Source: Pseudomonas sp. GD03919 | Lineage (GTDB): Bacteria > Pseudomonadota > Gammaproteobacteria > Pseudomonadales > Pseudomonadaceae | Direction of reading: 5' to 3' | Length of the DNA: 64,000 nucleotides | Assembly (NCBI RefSeq): GCF_029814935.1 | Contig: NZ_CP104582.1 | Location: forward strand, 3,720,001-3,784,000 | In this document: positions 8,474 to 19,691 of the stretch, in pieces | Position numbering within the stretch: position 1 is the first letter of the stretch | Layout: every line of letters begins with the position of its first letter | Program-made: the position numbers and the translations under genes | The notes under the pieces: generated by a model | What the model saw: only the letters and a program-made list of their open reading frames with translations | Databases searched by the model: none | Told to the model about the DNA's origin: nothing

Positions 8474-10963
8474 TTACAGGCTGCGCGCCACCTGGACCTT
8501 CTCGAACACTTCGATCTTGTCGCCGACCTTGACGTCGTTGTAGCTCTTCACGCCGATACCGCACTCCATGCCGCTGCGCACTTCGGCAACGTCGTCCTTG
8601 AAGCGGCGCAGCGATTCCAGCTCGCCTTCGAAGATCACCACGTCCTCGCGCAGTACGCGGATCGGACGGTTGCGGTAGACGGTGCCCTCGATGACCATGC
8701 AGCCAGCGACAGCGCCGAACTTCGGCGAACGGAACACGTCACGCACTTCGGCGGTGCCCAGGATGTTCTCGCGAACATCGCTGCCGAGCATACCGGTGAG
8801 CGCTTTCTTGACGTCTTCAATGATGTCGTAGATAACGTTGTAGTAGCGCATGTCGAGGCCTTCGGACTCGACAATCTTGCGCGCACCAGCGTCAGCACGG
8901 ACGTTGAAACCGAACAGCACGGCATTGGAAGCCAGCGCCAGGTTGGCATCGGACTCGGTGATACCACCAACGCCGCCACCGACCACGCGCACTTGCACTT
9001 CGTCATTGCCCAGGGTGCTGAGCGAGCCTTGCAGGGCTTCCAGAGAACCGCGAACGTCGGCCTTGAGCACGATGTTGAGGGTTTTCTTCTCTTCCTGGCC
9101 CATGTTCTCGAAGATGTTTTCCAGCTTGCCGGCGTGGGCACGAGCCAGTTTGACCTCACGGAACTTGCCCTGACGGAACAGCGCAACCTCGCGGGCCTTC
9201 TTCTCGTCGGCCACCACCATCATCTCGTCACCGGCATCCGGCGTGCCGTCCAGACCGAGGATCTCGACCGGAATCGACGGGCCGGCTTCCTTGATCGGCT
9301 TGCCGTTCTCGTCGAGCATGGCCCGCACGCGACCGTAGTTGACGCCGACCAGGACCATGTCGCCCTGACGCAGGGTACCGTCCTGAACCAGCACGGTAGC
9401 CACCGGGCCACGGCCCTTGTCCAGACGCGACTCGACCACCACACCACGACCCGGGGCAGACGGCGTGGCTTTCAGCTCAAGCACTTCAGCCTGCAGCAGC
9501 ACGGCTTCGAGCAGCTCGTCGATACCGGTACCGGCCTTGGCGGAAACCGGTACGAACGGTGCGTCGCCGCCCCACTCTTCCGGAATCACGTCCAGCGCGG
9601 CCAGGCCGTTCTTGATGTTGTCCGGGTTGGCTTCCGGCTTGTCCATCTTGTTCACCGCAACCACGATCGGCACGCCAGCTGCTTTCGCATGCTGTACGGC
9701 TTCCTGGGTCTGCGGCATCACGCCGTCATCGGCTGCGACGACGAGAATGACGATGTCGGTGGCCTTCGCACCACGGGCACGCATCGCGGTGAACGCGGCG
9801 TGACCGGGGGTGTCGAGGAAGGTGACCATGCCGCGCTCGGTTTCGACGTGGTAGGCACCGATGTGCTGGGTGATACCACCCGCTTCACCGGAAGCCACCT
9901 TGGCACGACGGATGTAGTCGAGCAGCGAAGTCTTACCATGGTCGACGTGACCCATTACGGTCACCACCGGCGCACGGGACATGGCCTCGCCTTCGAACTT
10001 CAGCGACTCGGCCAGGGAATCTTCCAGCGCGTTGTCGCTAACCAGCTTGACCTTGTGGCCCAGTTCTTCGGCGACCAGCTGGGCAGTTTCCTGATCCAGT
10101 ACCTGGTTGATGGTGGCAGGCGAGCCCATCTTGAACATGAACTTGATGACTTCAGCGGCCTTCACCGACATCTGCTGGGCCAGTTCGCCCACGGTGATGG
10201 TCTCGCCGATCGACACTTCACGCACCACCGGACCGGCCGGAGCCTGGAAACCGTGCTGGTTGCGCTTCTTCATCTTGGCCTTGCCGCGACCACCACGACG
10301 GAAGCCGTCGCTCTCTTCGTCAACACTACGCGGCGCGACACGCGGCGCCGGCGCCTTTTCCTTGAGGGTCGGACGGTGCTGTGCGTGCTTGCGCTCACGG
10401 CGCTCGTCTTCGTCACTGCGCGCCTTCTCGGGGCGACGCACTTCCTCTTTCTTGCGCTCGGCGTCGACGACCGGAGCGGCAACAACCGGCTCGCTGGCCG
10501 GGGCCGGCGCAGCAGCGGGTGCAGGGGCTTCGGTAGCGGCGGCAGCCTGACGCTTGGCTTCTTCTTCGGCCTTGCGCTTGGCTTCTTCCTCGGCTTTCAG
10601 ACGCTCGGCTTCGGCCTCGGCAGCAGCCTGCTGAGCTTCCAGTTCGCGCTGCTTCTCGGCTTCGAGCTCTTCCGGGCTGCGCTTGACGAAGGTCTTCTTC
10701 TTGCGCACTTCAACGCTGATGGTCTTGCTGCCAGCAACCTTGAGGGTGCTGGTGGTCTTGCGCTGCAAGGTGATCTTGCGCGGTTCTTCGACCTTGTCGC
10801 CGTGACTGCTCTTGAGATGGGCCAACAGGGCCTGTTTCTCACTATCGGTCACTACTTGTTCGGCACTGCTGTGGGACAGGCCGGCTTCGCGCATCTGCTG
10901 CAGCAGGCGCTCAACCGGAGTGTCGACCACTTTGGCCAGTTCTTTAACCGTGACTTGCGTCAT
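8474..10963 (-). CDS. infB: Translation initiation factor IF-2
   Basis: An 829-residue GTPase that brings initiator fMet-tRNA to the 30S subunit and promotes subunit joining. The N-terminus ([20 protein letters not shown]) is the IF2-N fold, followed by a long charged, Glu/Ala/Lys-rich linker (about 95-240) that forms coiled coil. The G domain has [20 protein letters not shown] and NKMDK. Domains II-IV follow, ending in the fMet-tRNA-binding C2 domain with [17 protein letters not shown]. It starts 27 nt after nusA and shares its transcript. Enterobacteria make shorter IF2 forms from internal starts; I did not identify one with confidence here. Confidence 0.98.
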   Translation of the reverse strand: MTQVTVKELAKVVDTPVERLLQQMREAGLSHSSAEQVVTDSEKQALLAHLKSSHGDKVEEPRKITLQRKTTSTLKVAGSKTISVEVRKKKTFVKRSPEELEAEKQRELEAQQAAAEAEAERLKAEEEAKRKAEEEAKRQAAAATEAPAPAAAPAPASEPVVAAPVVDAERKKEEVRRPEKARSDEDERRERKHAQHRPTLKEKAPAPRVAPRSVDEESDGFRRGGRGKAKMKKRNQHGFQAPAGPVVREVSIGETITVGELAQQMSVKAAEVIKFMFKMGSPATINQVLDQETAQLVAEELGHKVKLVSDNALEDSLAESLKFEGEAMSRAPVVTVMGHVDHGKTSLLDYIRRAKVASGEAGGITQHIGAYHVETERGMVTFLDTPGHAAFTAMRARGAKATDIVILVVAADDGVMPQTQEAVQHAKAAGVPIVVAVNKMDKPEANPDNIKNGLAALDVIPEEWGGDAPFVPVSAKAGTGIDELLEAVLLQAEVLELKATPSAPGRGVVVESRLDKGRGPVATVLVQDGTLRQGDMVLVGVNYGRVRAMLDENGKPIKEAGPSIPVEILGLDGTPDAGDEMMVVADEKKAREVALFRQGKFREVKLARAHAGKLENIFENMGQEEKKTLNIVLKADVRGSLEALQGSLSTLGNDEVQVRVVGGGVGGITESDANLALASNAVLFGFNVRADAGARKIVESEGLDMRYYNVIYDIIEDVKKALTGMLGSDVRENILGTAEVRDVFRSPKFGAVAGCMVIEGTVYRNRPIRVLREDVVIFEGELESLRRFKDDVAEVRSGMECGIGVKSYNDVKVGDKIEVFEKVQVARSL

Positions 10964-10990
10964 GCATCTTTCTCCTCAGGCCGCAACCGC

Positions 10991-12472
10991 TTATTCGAAC
11001 CAATGGGCTCGAGCGGCCATGATCAGCTTGCCGGCACGCTCTTCGTCGATGCCGTCGATGTCGAGCAGGTCGTCGATCGACTGCTCGGCCAGGTCTTCAC
11101 GGGTAATCACGCCGCGCAGCGCGAGCTCAAGAGCCAGCGCCTTGTCCATGCCTTCCAGTTCCAGCAAATCATCTGCCGGATGGGCATCGGCCAACTTCTC
11201 CTCGTTGGCGATCGCCTTGGTCAGCAGACGATCCTTGGCCCGTGCACGCAGCTCATTGACGATCTCCTCGTCAAAGCCATCGATGCTGAGCATTTCTTCC
11301 ATGGGTACGTAGGCAATCTCTTCGAGACTGGTGAAACCCTCTTCGACCAGGACTTGGGCCAGTTCTTCGTCGACTTCCAGCTCGTCGATGAAGGACTGCA
11401 TGATGTCGCCGGTTTCTGCCTGCTGCTTGGCCTGAATGTCCGCCTCGGTCATCACGTTCAGCGTCCAGCCGGTCAGCTGACTGGCCAGACGCACGTTCTG
11501 ACCGCCGCGGCCGATGGCCTGAGCCAGATTGTCTTCGGCGACGGCGATGTCCATGGCATGGGCATCTTCGTCGACGATGATCGCAGCCACTTCGGCCGGC
11601 GACATGGCATTGATCACGAACTGCGCGGGGTTGTCGTCCCACAGCACGATATCCACGCGCTCACCGCCCAGTTCGCCGGAAACGGCCTGAACGCGCGAAC
11701 CGCGCATGCCGATGCAGGCACCCTGCGGGTCGATACGCTTGTCCTTGGAACGCACGGCGATCTTGGCGCGCGAACCTGGATCACGGGAGGCGGCCTTGAC
11801 GTCGATCAGCCCTTCGGCGATTTCCGGTACTTCGATGCGGAACAGCTCGATCAGCATTTCCGGAGCGGTACGCGACAGGATCAGCTGCGGGCCGCGGTTC
11901 TCGGTACGAATTTCCTTGAGCAGGGCACGCAGACGCACACCAACGCGGAAAGTCTCGCGTGGAATGATGTCTTCGCGGGCCAGCAGGGCCTCGGCGTTGT
12001 TGCCCAGGTCGACGATAACGTTATCGCGGGTGACCTTCTTCACGGTACCGGAGATGATCTCGCCCAGACGCTCGCGGTAGGCATCGACCACCTGAGCGCG
12101 TTCGGCCTCGCGCACTTTCTGCACGATGACCTGCTTGGCGGTTTGCGCGGCGATACGGCCGAACTCGATGGACTCGACCTTTTCTTCGAGCACGTCACCG
12201 ATCTTGGCCTTGGCTTCGACGGCCTGGGGCATGTCTTCGGTCAGCTGATAGGCCGGATCTTCGAATTCGGACTCGTCAACCACGGTCCAGCGACGGAAGG
12301 TTTCGTAGCTACCGTTCTGACGATTGATCGACACACGCAGATCGACTTCGTCCTCGAAACGTTTCTTGGTCGCGGTCGCCAGAGCCAGCTCCAGCGCCTC
12401 GAAAATCACGCCGGCCGGTACACCCTTCTCGTTGGATACCGACTCAACAACCAGCAGTACTTCTTTGCTCAT
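10991..12472 (-). CDS. nusA: Transcription termination/antitermination factor NusA
   Basis: A 493-residue protein. It binds RNA polymerase and controls pausing, termination and antitermination. The order is: N-terminal polymerase-binding domain ([17 protein letters not shown]), S1 ([17 protein letters not shown]), KH1/KH2 ([38 protein letters not shown]) and, after residue 350, two acidic helical repeats found in gammaproteobacteria ([18 protein letters not shown] and [14 protein letters not shown]). I place the start at ATG 12472 (MSKEVLL), not at an earlier in-frame codon, because family members begin there. It lies between rimP and infB. Three intrinsic terminators lie upstream of rimP, so its supply is probably set by read-through that NusA itself can influence. 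Confidence 0.98.
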   Translation of the reverse strand: MSKEVLLVVESVSNEKGVPAGVIFEALELALATATKKRFEDEVDLRVSINRQNGSYETFRRWTVVDESEFEDPAYQLTEDMPQAVEAKAKIGDVLEEKVESIEFGRIAAQTAKQVIVQKVREAERAQVVDAYRERLGEIISGTVKKVTRDNVIVDLGNNAEALLAREDIIPRETFRVGVRLRALLKEIRTENRGPQLILSRTAPEMLIELFRIEVPEIAEGLIDVKAASRDPGSRAKIAVRSKDKRIDPQGACIGMRGSRVQAVSGELGGERVDIVLWDDNPAQFVINAMSPAEVAAIIVDEDAHAMDIAVAEDNLAQAIGRGGQNVRLASQLTGWTLNVMTEADIQAKQQAETGDIMQSFIDELEVDEELAQVLVEEGFTSLEEIAYVPMEEMLSIDGFDEEIVNELRARAKDRLLTKAIANEEKLADAHPADDLLELEGMDKALALELALRGVITREDLAEQSIDDLLDIDGIDEERAGKLIMAARAHWFE

Positions 12473-12629
12473 CGTACGCCTCGCCTTTCGCAATCCATTG
12501 GTTATGCGCAATCCGCGTCACGTTCACGCCATTGGCGCTGTCGTGCGCTGCCGCGCTACCTTCGCGCCATCTGTGTCGCTCGCTCCGCACCGAAAATCGG
12601 CAGCACGGCAGCGACGCAGAATCCGCATC

Positions 12630-13088
12630 TCAATCAAATCGGGGGATGATATTGGCCTTGTCGATCAGGTCGATCGGCAACAGATACTCGTGGTCATCCA
12701 CCTGAACCACCACGTCCTGCTCCTCCACACCGCGAAGGAGGCCCTGGAAGTTACGACGCCCATCGAAAGGCGAACGCAGCTTGATCTTCACCTGTTCCCC
12801 AACATGCGCCGCAAACTGTTCGAGGGTGAACAACGGGCGATCCATGCCAGGAGAAGAAACTTCCAGCGTGTACTCGGAGGAAATCGGGTCCTCGACATCG
12901 AGTACGCCACTGAGCTGACGGCTGACGATCTCGCAATCGTCGATCAGGATGCCGTCGGCCTTATCGATATAGACACGCAGCAGCGAATGACGCCCCTGCG
13001 ACAGGAACTCGATGCCCCAACACTGATAACCGAGCGCCTCGATTACCGGGGCCAACAAGGCCTGCAACTGTTCTAGCTTGCTCGACAC
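12630..13088 (-). CDS. rimP: Ribosome maturation factor RimP
   Basis: A 152-residue protein needed for 30S assembly. The N-terminal domain has [16 protein letters not shown] and [18 protein letters not shown], followed by the hallmark [16 protein letters not shown]; the C-terminal Sm-like domain ends [17 protein letters not shown]. The start is GTG at 13088 with GAGGG 7 nt upstream. It is the first gene of the rimP-nusA-infB-rbfA-truB cluster. An intrinsic terminator lies only about 28 nt before the start codon, so expression depends on read-through or on a promoter I cannot see. Confidence 0.97.
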   Translation of the reverse strand: MSSKLEQLQALLAPVIEALGYQCWGIEFLSQGRHSLLRVYIDKADGILIDDCEIVSRQLSGVLDVEDPISSEYTLEVSSPGMDRPLFTLEQFAAHVGEQVKIKLRSPFDGRRNFQGLLRGVEEQDVVVQVDDHEYLLPIDLIDKANIIPRFD

Positions 13089-13115
13089 TTAACGGCCCTC
13101 GTGCATGCTGTGCAA

Positions 13116-13139
13116 ATAAAAAATGGGCGAAACGCCCAT
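13116..13139 (-). terminator. Intrinsic terminator in the rimP-nusA leader
   Basis: On the minus strand ATGGGCG-TTT-CGCCCAT is followed by TTTTTTATTT. It stands between the tRNA-fMet terminator and rimP. No promoter is evident between it and the start codon, which suggests attenuation. Confidence 0.8.
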
Positions 13140-13182
13140 CCCGTCTGCCGCGATAAAGCTGCGGACACTGTGTTTCAGCTAA

Positions 13183-13207
13183 CAAAAAGCCCCTTAAAAG
13201 GGGCTTC
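13183..13207 (-). terminator. Intrinsic terminator after tRNA-fMet
   Basis: On the minus strand AAGCCCC/GGGGCTT with a TTTTAA loop is followed by TTTTTG, 7 nt past the CCA end of the tRNA. Confidence 0.85.
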
Positions 13208-13213
13208 TGAAAC

Positions 13214-13290
<77 letters not shown>

Positions 13291-13353
13291 TCAAAGCTGG
13301 GCCAGAATTATACGGCCACCCCCTGGCGAGGGTCAACCAAACACTCCAGCAAC

Positions 13354-13382
13354 AAGAAAGCCCGCGAACTGCGGGCTTTCTT
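13354..13382 (-). terminator. Intrinsic terminator between tRNA-Leu and tRNA-fMet
   Basis: AAGAAAGCCCGC (13354-13365) and GCGGGCTTTCTT (13371-13382) form a 12-bp stem with a 5-nt loop. On the minus strand it follows tRNA-Leu by 5 nt and ends in TTTCTTGTT. Confidence 0.8.
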
Positions 13383-13387
13383 GAGTA

Positions 13388-13473
13388 TGGTACCGAGGAG
13401 GGGACTCGAACCCCTACAGCCTATGGCCACTACCACCTCAAGGTAGCGTGTCTACCAATTCCACCACCTCGGC
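13388..13473 (-). tRNA. tRNA-Leu (anticodon GAG)
   Basis: An 86-nt class II tRNA with encoded CCA. Acceptor GCCGAGG pairs with CCTCGGT (through a G-T closing pair), the anticodon loop is CTTGAGG, a long variable arm follows (TGGCCATAGGCTGT), and the T arm contains GGTTCGAGTCC. It lies 7 nt downstream of secG on the same strand. Confidence 0.96.
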
Positions 13474-13480
13474 AAAACGG

Positions 13481-13858
13481 TTACTGCCCTGGAGCCTCCG
13501 GCACATCCGAAGCATCGGATGCTGGAGCTTGCTCTTCGAGCACCGGCACGTCTTCGACCGCCGGCTTTTGTTGAACTTCCAGAACCGCTGGATCTGGCAG
13601 ACCAACCTGAGTCAGTGCATCAGCTTTTTCTTTAGCAAAGAACGCTAAACCCAAGCTGGTAATGAAAAAACCTGCGGCGAGTATACCAGTAAACTTACTC
13701 AGAAAGGTAGAGGAACCTTGGCTTCCGAATACAGTTGCCGAAGCACCCGAACCGAACGACGCACCTGCGTCAGCACCCTTACCCTGCTGCAGCAAAACCA
13801 GCACTACAATCCCGATCGCACCCAGCAGGTGCAGAACAACAATGACTGTTTCCAGCAT
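13481..13858 (-). CDS. secG: Protein-export membrane protein SecG
   Basis: A 125-residue inner-membrane subunit of the SecYEG translocon. The first membrane span is about residues 3-23 ([20 protein letters not shown]), followed by the conserved [17 protein letters not shown] loop and the FGS-rich stretch; the second span is about 55-75 ([16 protein letters not shown]). The tail after residue 80 is acidic and proline-rich, longer than the E. coli one, as in other pseudomonads. It directly follows tpiA (3-nt gap) and precedes the two tRNAs. Confidence 0.96.
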   Translation of the reverse strand: MLETVIVVLHLLGAIGIVVLVLLQQGKGADAGASFGSGASATVFGSQGSSTFLSKFTGILAAGFFITSLGLAFFAKEKADALTQVGLPDPAVLEVQQKPAVEDVPVLEEQAPASDASDVPEAPGQ

Positions 13859-13861
13859 TCT

Positions 13862-14617
13862 TCAGTTTCCTGCAGCGCGACAGATCGCACCGAATTCATC
13901 CGCATTCAGAGAGGCTCCACCCACGAGCCCCCCATCGATATCCTGCATGCCGAACAACTCGGCTGCACTGGCGGCCTTTACACTGCCGCCATAAAGAATT
14001 CTCAGCTCGCCAGCGACATCAGCATTCAGCTGCGCAACCTGCGCGCGAATCGCTGCGTGCACTTCCTGAGCCTGCTCGGGCGTAGCGGTCAACCCGGTAC
14101 CGATGGCCCATACAGGCTCATAGGCAACCACGGCATTTTTCAGCGCCTCGACGCCCAAAGCATCGATCACCGCAGCCAGCTGGCCGCCCACCACTCCCAG
14201 CGTTGCATTCGCTTCACGCTGCTCACGAGTCTCACCGACACAGAGCACCGGAACCAGACCCGCCGCCTGGACTGCCGCAAACTTGCGTACGATCACCTCA
14301 TCGCTCTCGCCCAGAATCAGGCGACGCTCTGAGTGCCCAACCAACACCAACGCGCAACCGCAATCAGCTACCTGGCTCACAGCCAGCTCGCCGGTCAGAG
14401 CACCCTGCTCGACTTGCGCCGCGCAATCCTGGGCTCCAACTTTCACAGCCTTGCCACTCAAGCCTTCGACGACCTGAGCGATATGCAGACTGGAGGGAAA
14501 AACCGCGACATCGACATCGGCAGGCAGTACCTGCTGACGCAACCCTTCGATCAGCTCTGCGACGCTGGCGCGGGTACCGTGCATTTTCCAGTTACCGGCG
14601 ACCAAGGGGCGACGCAT
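13862..14617 (-). CDS. tpiA: Triosephosphate isomerase
   Basis: A 251-residue TIM barrel that interconverts dihydroxyacetone phosphate and glyceraldehyde 3-phosphate. Active-site residues are all visible: Lys in GNWKMHG, electrophilic His in LVGHSERR, catalytic Glu in [12 protein letters not shown], the phosphate-gripping loop with TPEQAQEVH after it, and [15 protein letters not shown] at the end. It lies between glmM and secG on the same strand with a 65-nt gap to glmM. Confidence 0.98.
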   Translation of the reverse strand: MRRPLVAGNWKMHGTRASVAELIEGLRQQVLPADVDVAVFPSSLHIAQVVEGLSGKAVKVGAQDCAAQVEQGALTGELAVSQVADCGCALVLVGHSERRLILGESDEVIVRKFAAVQAAGLVPVLCVGETREQREANATLGVVGGQLAAVIDALGVEALKNAVVAYEPVWAIGTGLTATPEQAQEVHAAIRAQVAQLNADVAGELRILYGGSVKAASAAELFGMQDIDGGLVGGASLNADEFGAICRAAGN

Positions 14618-14682
14618 GTTTTACCTCGTCGATCAAAGAGGGCGCAGATGTTACCCAAGAGCACTCACGGTAGCAAGCGCAA

Positions 14683-16020
14683 TCAAGCACAGACTTCGGC
14701 AACAATCTTAGCCAATTCATCGGCATAGCCGCGAACCGAGCTTTCCTCGTCGCCTTCGACCATCACTCGCACCAGCGGCTCGGTGCCAGACTTGCGCAGC
14801 AAAACGCGGCCACGCCCAGCCATGCTCTCGGTTACCCGCGCACAGGCTTCTTTCACCGAAGGATGCTCAAGCGGATCGACCGCGCCGGAAAAACGCACAT
14901 TGATCAGCACCTGCGGGCACTTCTTGACGCCCATGCGCGCCTCGGCCAGCGATTGATCACGACGCTTGAGCGCTACCAGTACCTGCAGCGCAGCAATGAT
15001 GGCATCCCCCGTAGTGGTGTGCTGGAAGCACACCAGATGCCCGGAATTTTCCCCACCGAGCAACCAGTTGCGCGCCATCAGCTCGGCGATCACATAACGA
15101 TCACCAACCTTGGCCCGCACAAAGGGGATGTTCAACTCGGCCAGCGCCAACTCCAACCCCAGGTTACTCATCAAGGTACCGACCACGCCGCCATGCAGGC
15201 GCCCGCGCTCCTGCAAATCACGGGCGATGATGAACAGCAGTTCATCACCATCGACCACAGTACCCGTGTGATCGACCATCAATACGCGGTCGGCATCACC
15301 ATCGAAGGCAATGCCAAGGTCAGCACCCTGCGCGAGAACCTCAGCCTGCAACCCGGCGATATGCGTCGAACCGCACTCATGGTTGATATTGAGGCCGTCC
15401 GGCTGCGCCGCCATGACCTTGACATCAGCGCCCAGCTCGCGAAATACGCTGGGGGCAACCTTGTAGGCAGCGCCATGGGCGCAGTCGACGACGATTTTCA
15501 GGTGCTTGAAGTTGGTACCCGTAGGTACGCTGCCCTTGCAGAATTCGATATAGCGCCCGGACGCATCGTTGATGCGCGATGCCTTGCCAATGGCAGCAGA
15601 CTCCACCACGGTCATCGGCTGGTCGAGCAGCTCCTCGATCATCAGCTCCACATCATCAGGCAGCTTGGTGCCCTCGCTGGAAAAGAACTTGATACCGTTG
15701 TCGTCGTGCGGATTGTGCGATGCGCTGATGACGATGCCCGCATCAGCCTGAAAGGTCCGCGTCAGATACGCAATGGCCGGAGTCGGCATCGGCCCGAGCA
15801 ACTGCACGTCAGCGCCAGCGGCAGCCAGACCCGCCTCAAGGGCAGACTCGAACATGTAGCCGGAAATGCGCGTGTCCTTACCGATCAGGATGCGGCACTT
15901 GCCCTGCTTGCGAAACGCCATGCCAGCGGCCCAGCCGAGCTTGAGCATGAAATCCGGGGTGATGGGGAACTGCCCGACACGACCCCGAATACCATCGGTG
16001 CCGAAGTACTTTCTAGCCAT
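14683..16020 (-). CDS. glmM: Phosphoglucosamine mutase GlmM
   Basis: A 445-residue enzyme converting glucosamine 6-phosphate to glucosamine 1-phosphate for peptidoglycan and lipopolysaccharide. The phospho-Ser is S101 in [16 protein letters not shown], the Mg-binding loop is [11 protein letters not shown], and the phosphate-binding end is [17 protein letters not shown]. The substrate-specificity loop GGENSGHLV is present. It begins [16 protein letters not shown] as in other GlmM proteins. folP ends 13 nt upstream, so ftsH-folP-glmM form one unit, an order shared with E. coli. Confidence 0.98.
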   Translation of the reverse strand: MARKYFGTDGIRGRVGQFPITPDFMLKLGWAAGMAFRKQGKCRILIGKDTRISGYMFESALEAGLAAAGADVQLLGPMPTPAIAYLTRTFQADAGIVISASHNPHDDNGIKFFSSEGTKLPDDVELMIEELLDQPMTVVESAAIGKASRINDASGRYIEFCKGSVPTGTNFKHLKIVVDCAHGAAYKVAPSVFRELGADVKVMAAQPDGLNINHECGSTHIAGLQAEVLAQGADLGIAFDGDADRVLMVDHTGTVVDGDELLFIIARDLQERGRLHGGVVGTLMSNLGLELALAELNIPFVRAKVGDRYVIAELMARNWLLGGENSGHLVCFQHTTTGDAIIAALQVLVALKRRDQSLAEARMGVKKCPQVLINVRFSGAVDPLEHPSVKEACARVTESMAGRGRVLLRKSGTEPLVRVMVEGDEESSVRGYADELAKIVAEVCA

Positions 16021-16033
16021 AATGCTTTCCTTG

Positions 16034-16885
16034 TTATTGCGCTGCCTCGACCGCAGCGATCATGCGCACCACGTCGACCGTTTCAGCAACGTCGTGCACA
16101 CGCAAAATATATGCGCCCTTGGTCAGGGCCAGCGCCGCCAATCCTAGACTCCCGTAGAGACGCTCGCCAACCTCATGACCGAGCACCTTGCCGATCATGC
16201 TTTTGCGCGAAACACCCACCAACAAGGGACGCCCAAGGACTGAAAGCTCATGCATGCGCCTGAACAAGACCAGATTGTGCTCCAGGGTCTTGGCAAAACC
16301 AAAGCCCGGATCGAGCAGGATCCGCTCAGCGGGAATACCGGCTGTCGCGCACGCTGCCATGCGCTCGACAAGAAAATCACGCACTTCGCTGATGATGTCC
16401 GGGTACTGTGGATTGTCCTGCATATTGCCCGGCTCACCACGCATGTGCATCAGACACACCGGCAGACCGGTATCGGCAGCCGCATCAAGAGCACCATCGC
16501 GCTGCAACGAGCGCACGTCATTGATCAGCCCCGCGCCCACTCGCGCACTTTCGCGCATGACGGCCGGAGTCGAGGTATCCACGGAGATGATCACGTCCAG
16601 ATTACGCGCAATGACCTCGACCACTGGCACGACCCGCTCCAGCTCCTCGGTCGGCGAAACGGCATGGGCGCCTGGGCGAGTCGACTCGCCCCCTACATCG
16701 ATCAGCGTCGCACCTGCAGCAACCATCTGCTCGGCATGACGTAACGCTGCATCGCGCGCGACGAAGCGACCACCATCGGAAAAGGAATCAGGCGTGACAT
16801 TGAGGATGCCCATCACCTGCGGACGGGACAAATCAAGAAGCCGGCCGCCACAGGGCAGCCGGCTTGGGTGTAGCTGCTGGGACAT
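16034..16885 (-). CDS. folP: Dihydropteroate synthase
   Basis: A 283-residue TIM-barrel enzyme of folate synthesis, joining p-aminobenzoate to dihydropterin pyrophosphate; it is the sulfonamide target. Signature 1 is [16 protein letters not shown]; signature 2 is [39 protein letters not shown] and [15 protein letters not shown] follow, then the GVSRKSMIG strand. I take the ATG at 16885 (MSQQLHPS); an upstream in-frame start would run into ftsH. It starts 7 nt after the ftsH stop. Confidence 0.97.
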   Translation of the reverse strand: MSQQLHPSRLPCGGRLLDLSRPQVMGILNVTPDSFSDGGRFVARDAALRHAEQMVAAGATLIDVGGESTRPGAHAVSPTEELERVVPVVEVIARNLDVIISVDTSTPAVMRESARVGAGLINDVRSLQRDGALDAAADTGLPVCLMHMRGEPGNMQDNPQYPDIISEVRDFLVERMAACATAGIPAERILLDPGFGFAKTLEHNLVLFRRMHELSVLGRPLLVGVSRKSMIGKVLGHEVGERLYGSLGLAALALTKGAYILRVHDVAETVDVVRMIAAVEAAQ

Positions 16886-16892
16886 AGAAACC

Positions 16893-18815
16893 TTAGTGCT
16901 CGGCAGCCGGCCCACCAATGGGCGCTTCCGAACGATCAGACTCGTCAGCCTTGGCCTGCGGCGCGCCGGAATCACCGCCACCATCCCAGCCACGCGGTTC
17001 ACGGAGCTGACGACCGTTCATGATGTCGTCGATCTGATCGGCGTCGATGGTTTCGTACTTCATCAGCGCTTCAGCCATGGCGTCCAGCTTGTCGCGATTC
17101 TCCACCAGCAGCTTCTTGGCCGTGGCGTAGCATTCATCGATGATGCGGCGCACTTCTTCATCGATCAACTTGGCGGTTTCGCCGGAGACATTGCTGTTCT
17201 GGCTGCCCATGCTGCGACCGAGGAATACTTCACCCTCCTCTTCGGCATACATCAGCGGGCCCAGCTTCTCGGACAAGCCCCACTTGGTCACCATGTTCCT
17301 GGCCAACTGGGTGGCGCGCATGATGTCGTTGGACGCACCCGTGGTGACGCCGTCGAAGCCCAGGGTCATTTCCTCGGCGACACGGCCACCGAACAGCGAG
17401 CAGATCTGACTGATCAGTGCACGTTTGCTAAGGCTGTAACGATCCTCTTCCGGCAGGAACATGGTCACGCCCAGAGCACGACCGCGGGGAATGATGGACA
17501 CCTTGTAAACCGGATCATGCTCAGGCACCAGACGACCGACGATGGCGTGGCCCGCCTCGTGGTAAGCGGTATTGAGCTTCTCCTTGTCGGACATGACCAT
17601 GGTCTTGCGCTCAGCGCCCATCATGATCTTGTCCTTGGCCAGCTCGAATTCCTTCATTTCCACCAGGCGCTTGCCGGCACGAGCTGCGAACAGCGAAGCC
17701 TCGTTGACCAGGTTGGCCAGATCGGCACCGGAGAAGCCCGGCGTACCACGGGCAATGACCGCCGGATTGACGTCGTCACCCACCGGAACCTTGCGCATGT
17801 GCACTTTCAGAATCTGCTCGCGACCACGGATATCCGGCAAACCAACGACTACCTGGCGGTCAAAACGGCCGGGGCGCAGCAGCGCCGGATCCAGAACGTC
17901 AGGGCGGTTGGTGGCGGCAATAACGATGATGCCGTCATTCATTTCGAAGCCGTCCATCTCCACCAGCAACTGGTTGAGGGTCTGCTCGCGCTCGTCGTGA
18001 CCACCGCCCATGCCGGCGCCACGATGGCGACCCACGGCGTCGATCTCGTCAATGAAGATGATGCACGGCGCATGTTTCTTGGCCTGGTCGAACATGTCAC
18101 GCACGCGGGACGCACCCACACCGACGAACATTTCGACGAAGTCGGAACCGGAAATGGTGAAGAACGGCACTTTCGCTTCGCCGGCAACGGCCTTGGCCAG
18201 CAAGGTTTTACCGGTACCTGGCGAGCCGACCATCAGCACGCCGCGCGGGATTCGCCCACCTAGACGCTGAAACTTGCCCGGATCGCGCAAAAACTCGACC
18301 AGTTCACTCACCTCCTCCTTGGCCTCGTCGCATCCGGCAACGTCAGCGAAGGTAGTCTTGACCTGATCTTCGGAGAGCAAACGCGCCTTGGACTTGCCGA
18401 AGCTCATCGGCCCGCCCTTGCCACCGGCACCGCCCTGCATCTGGCGCATGAAGAACATGAACACGGCGATGATCACCAGAATCGGGAAACTGGCGACCAG
18501 CAGCTGAGTCCAGATGCTCTGCTGCTCAGGCAGCTTGCCTTCGATAACCACATTGTTGTCGATCAGATCACCGATCAGACCGCCGTCCTGAATGGCCGGA
18601 CGAATGGTCCTGAAGCCCTCGCCGTCGGTACGCTTGCCGGTGATCACGTAACCGTCGACGGTCACGCGCTCGACACGCCCTTCCTTCACCTGCTCGATGA
18701 ATTGCGAGTAGCTCAGTGTCTGCGGCTCGCTCGGGCTGGAAAAGTTATTCATCACGGTGACCAGCACCGCCGCGATGATCAGCCACAGAATCAGATTCTT
18801 TGCCATGTCGTTCAA
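16893..18815 (-). CDS. ftsH: ATP-dependent zinc metalloprotease FtsH
   Basis: A 640-residue membrane AAA+ protease that degrades membrane proteins and unstable regulators such as sigma-32 and LpxC. Two membrane spans (about 7-24 and 105-122) flank a periplasmic domain; Walker A is [13 protein letters not shown], Walker [12 protein letters not shown], and the zinc site [11 protein letters not shown]. The C-terminal tail is Gly/Asp/Ser-rich. The likely start is TTG at 18815, with GAGGG 7 nt upstream; the ATG three codons later (18806) has no ribosome site at a usable distance, though most annotations of orthologues use it (MAKNLILW). It heads the ftsH-folP-glmM cluster. Confidence 0.97.
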   Translation of the reverse strand: MNDMAKNLILWLIIAAVLVTVMNNFSSPSEPQTLSYSQFIEQVKEGRVERVTVDGYVITGKRTDGEGFRTIRPAIQDGGLIGDLIDNNVVIEGKLPEQQSIWTQLLVASFPILVIIAVFMFFMRQMQGGAGGKGGPMSFGKSKARLLSEDQVKTTFADVAGCDEAKEEVSELVEFLRDPGKFQRLGGRIPRGVLMVGSPGTGKTLLAKAVAGEAKVPFFTISGSDFVEMFVGVGASRVRDMFDQAKKHAPCIIFIDEIDAVGRHRGAGMGGGHDEREQTLNQLLVEMDGFEMNDGIIVIAATNRPDVLDPALLRPGRFDRQVVVGLPDIRGREQILKVHMRKVPVGDDVNPAVIARGTPGFSGADLANLVNEASLFAARAGKRLVEMKEFELAKDKIMMGAERKTMVMSDKEKLNTAYHEAGHAIVGRLVPEHDPVYKVSIIPRGRALGVTMFLPEEDRYSLSKRALISQICSLFGGRVAEEMTLGFDGVTTGASNDIMRATQLARNMVTKWGLSEKLGPLMYAEEEGEVFLGRSMGSQNSNVSGETAKLIDEEVRRIIDECYATAKKLLVENRDKLDAMAEALMKYETIDADQIDDIMNGRQLREPRGWDGGGDSGAPQAKADESDRSEAPIGGPAAEH

Positions 18816-18947
18816 TTAGCTACCCTCTGAAGCAGGCCTCTTGGCGAAGCAGGCTTCCCATGACGACCAGTGATATACCGACCTAACTTACACCAAACGC
18901 CTGCATCCCGCAGGCACCGTCTGTAACCCTTTATGAGGTTTCCCACA

Positions 18948-18972
18948 CTGAGACCGGCAGAGCAGGTCTCAG
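18948..18972 (-). terminator. Hairpin downstream of rlmE
   Basis: CTGAGACC (18948-18955) pairs with GGTCTCAG (18965-18972). It lies 7 nt past the rlmE stop, before ftsH. The T tract is weak. Confidence 0.45.
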
Positions 18973-18979
18973 TTTCGTG

Positions 18980-19601
18980 TCATGCACCCCGAAAACCACG
19001 TGCCAGCAGGTACTGCTCGCGCAAGCGATCGCGCGACGACAGCGGCTTGCGCATCTGCACCTTCTCGAAGGTCTCACGCACCTGCTTGTGATACGCATCG
19101 AAACCTTCGCCCTGGAAAATCTTGATCAGGAAATCGCCGCCCGGAAGCAAAACCCGCCCGGCCAGATCCAGCGCCAGCTCGCACAGATACATCGCGCGCT
19201 TGGTCGGCAGTCCTTACCCCACTCATATTGGGGGCCATATCGGAAATAACAAGGTCGACCGGATTTTCACCGATAGCCTCGAGAATCCGCGCGAACACCG
19301 CATCGTCGCTAAAGTCGCCCTGAATGAAGGTAACGTCGGGGATGCTACCCATCTCCAGAATGTCGGAAGCGATCAGACGGCCCTTGTCGCCGATTACCCG
19401 GCTGGTGACCTGCGACCAGCCACCCGGCGCGGCACCAAGGTCGACCACGGTCATGACGGGACGCAGGATGCGATCCTTCTCCTGGATTTCCAGCAACTTG
19501 TAGCTTGCGCGCGAACGATAGCCATCTTTCTGCGCCATCTTCGCGTAAGGATCGTCGAAATGTTCTTTCAGCCAACGCTGGCTGGTCTTGAAACGTGCCA
19601 C
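18980..19601 (-). pseudogene. rlmE: 23S rRNA 2'-O-methyltransferase RlmE (FtsJ), frameshifted
   Basis: RlmE methylates U2552 in the 23S rRNA A loop. The first part (from ATG 19601) has [14 protein letters not shown] (SAM-binding) and [13 protein letters not shown] with a catalytic Asp. The frame is then lost near 19190-19203: the normal continuation, [19 protein letters not shown] with the catalytic Lys in [11 protein letters not shown], is in another frame ending at 18980 (LLARGFRGA). The break lies in a GCGCGCG run; two bases appear to be missing compared with the expected coding sequence. Read in frame, the product loses the catalytic Lys and Glu and ends in unrelated Arg/Gly-rich residues near 19074. 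Either a real slippage mutation or a sequence error; loss slows growth in E. coli but is not lethal. Confidence 0.85.
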
Positions 19602-19691
19602 TGAAGCCTCGGATTCAACGGGTCATGAATAACTGCGCGGGCTCGGGTAAGATAAGCGCCGTTTTCCTGACCGAATTAGGTACTGACGATT

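Noticed and set aside
8435..12649. A 1404-codon open frame opposite infB and nusA
   Set aside because: It is antisense to two essential genes whose codon pattern (GC-rich third positions) produces long open shadows; its translation is repetitive and resembles nothing.
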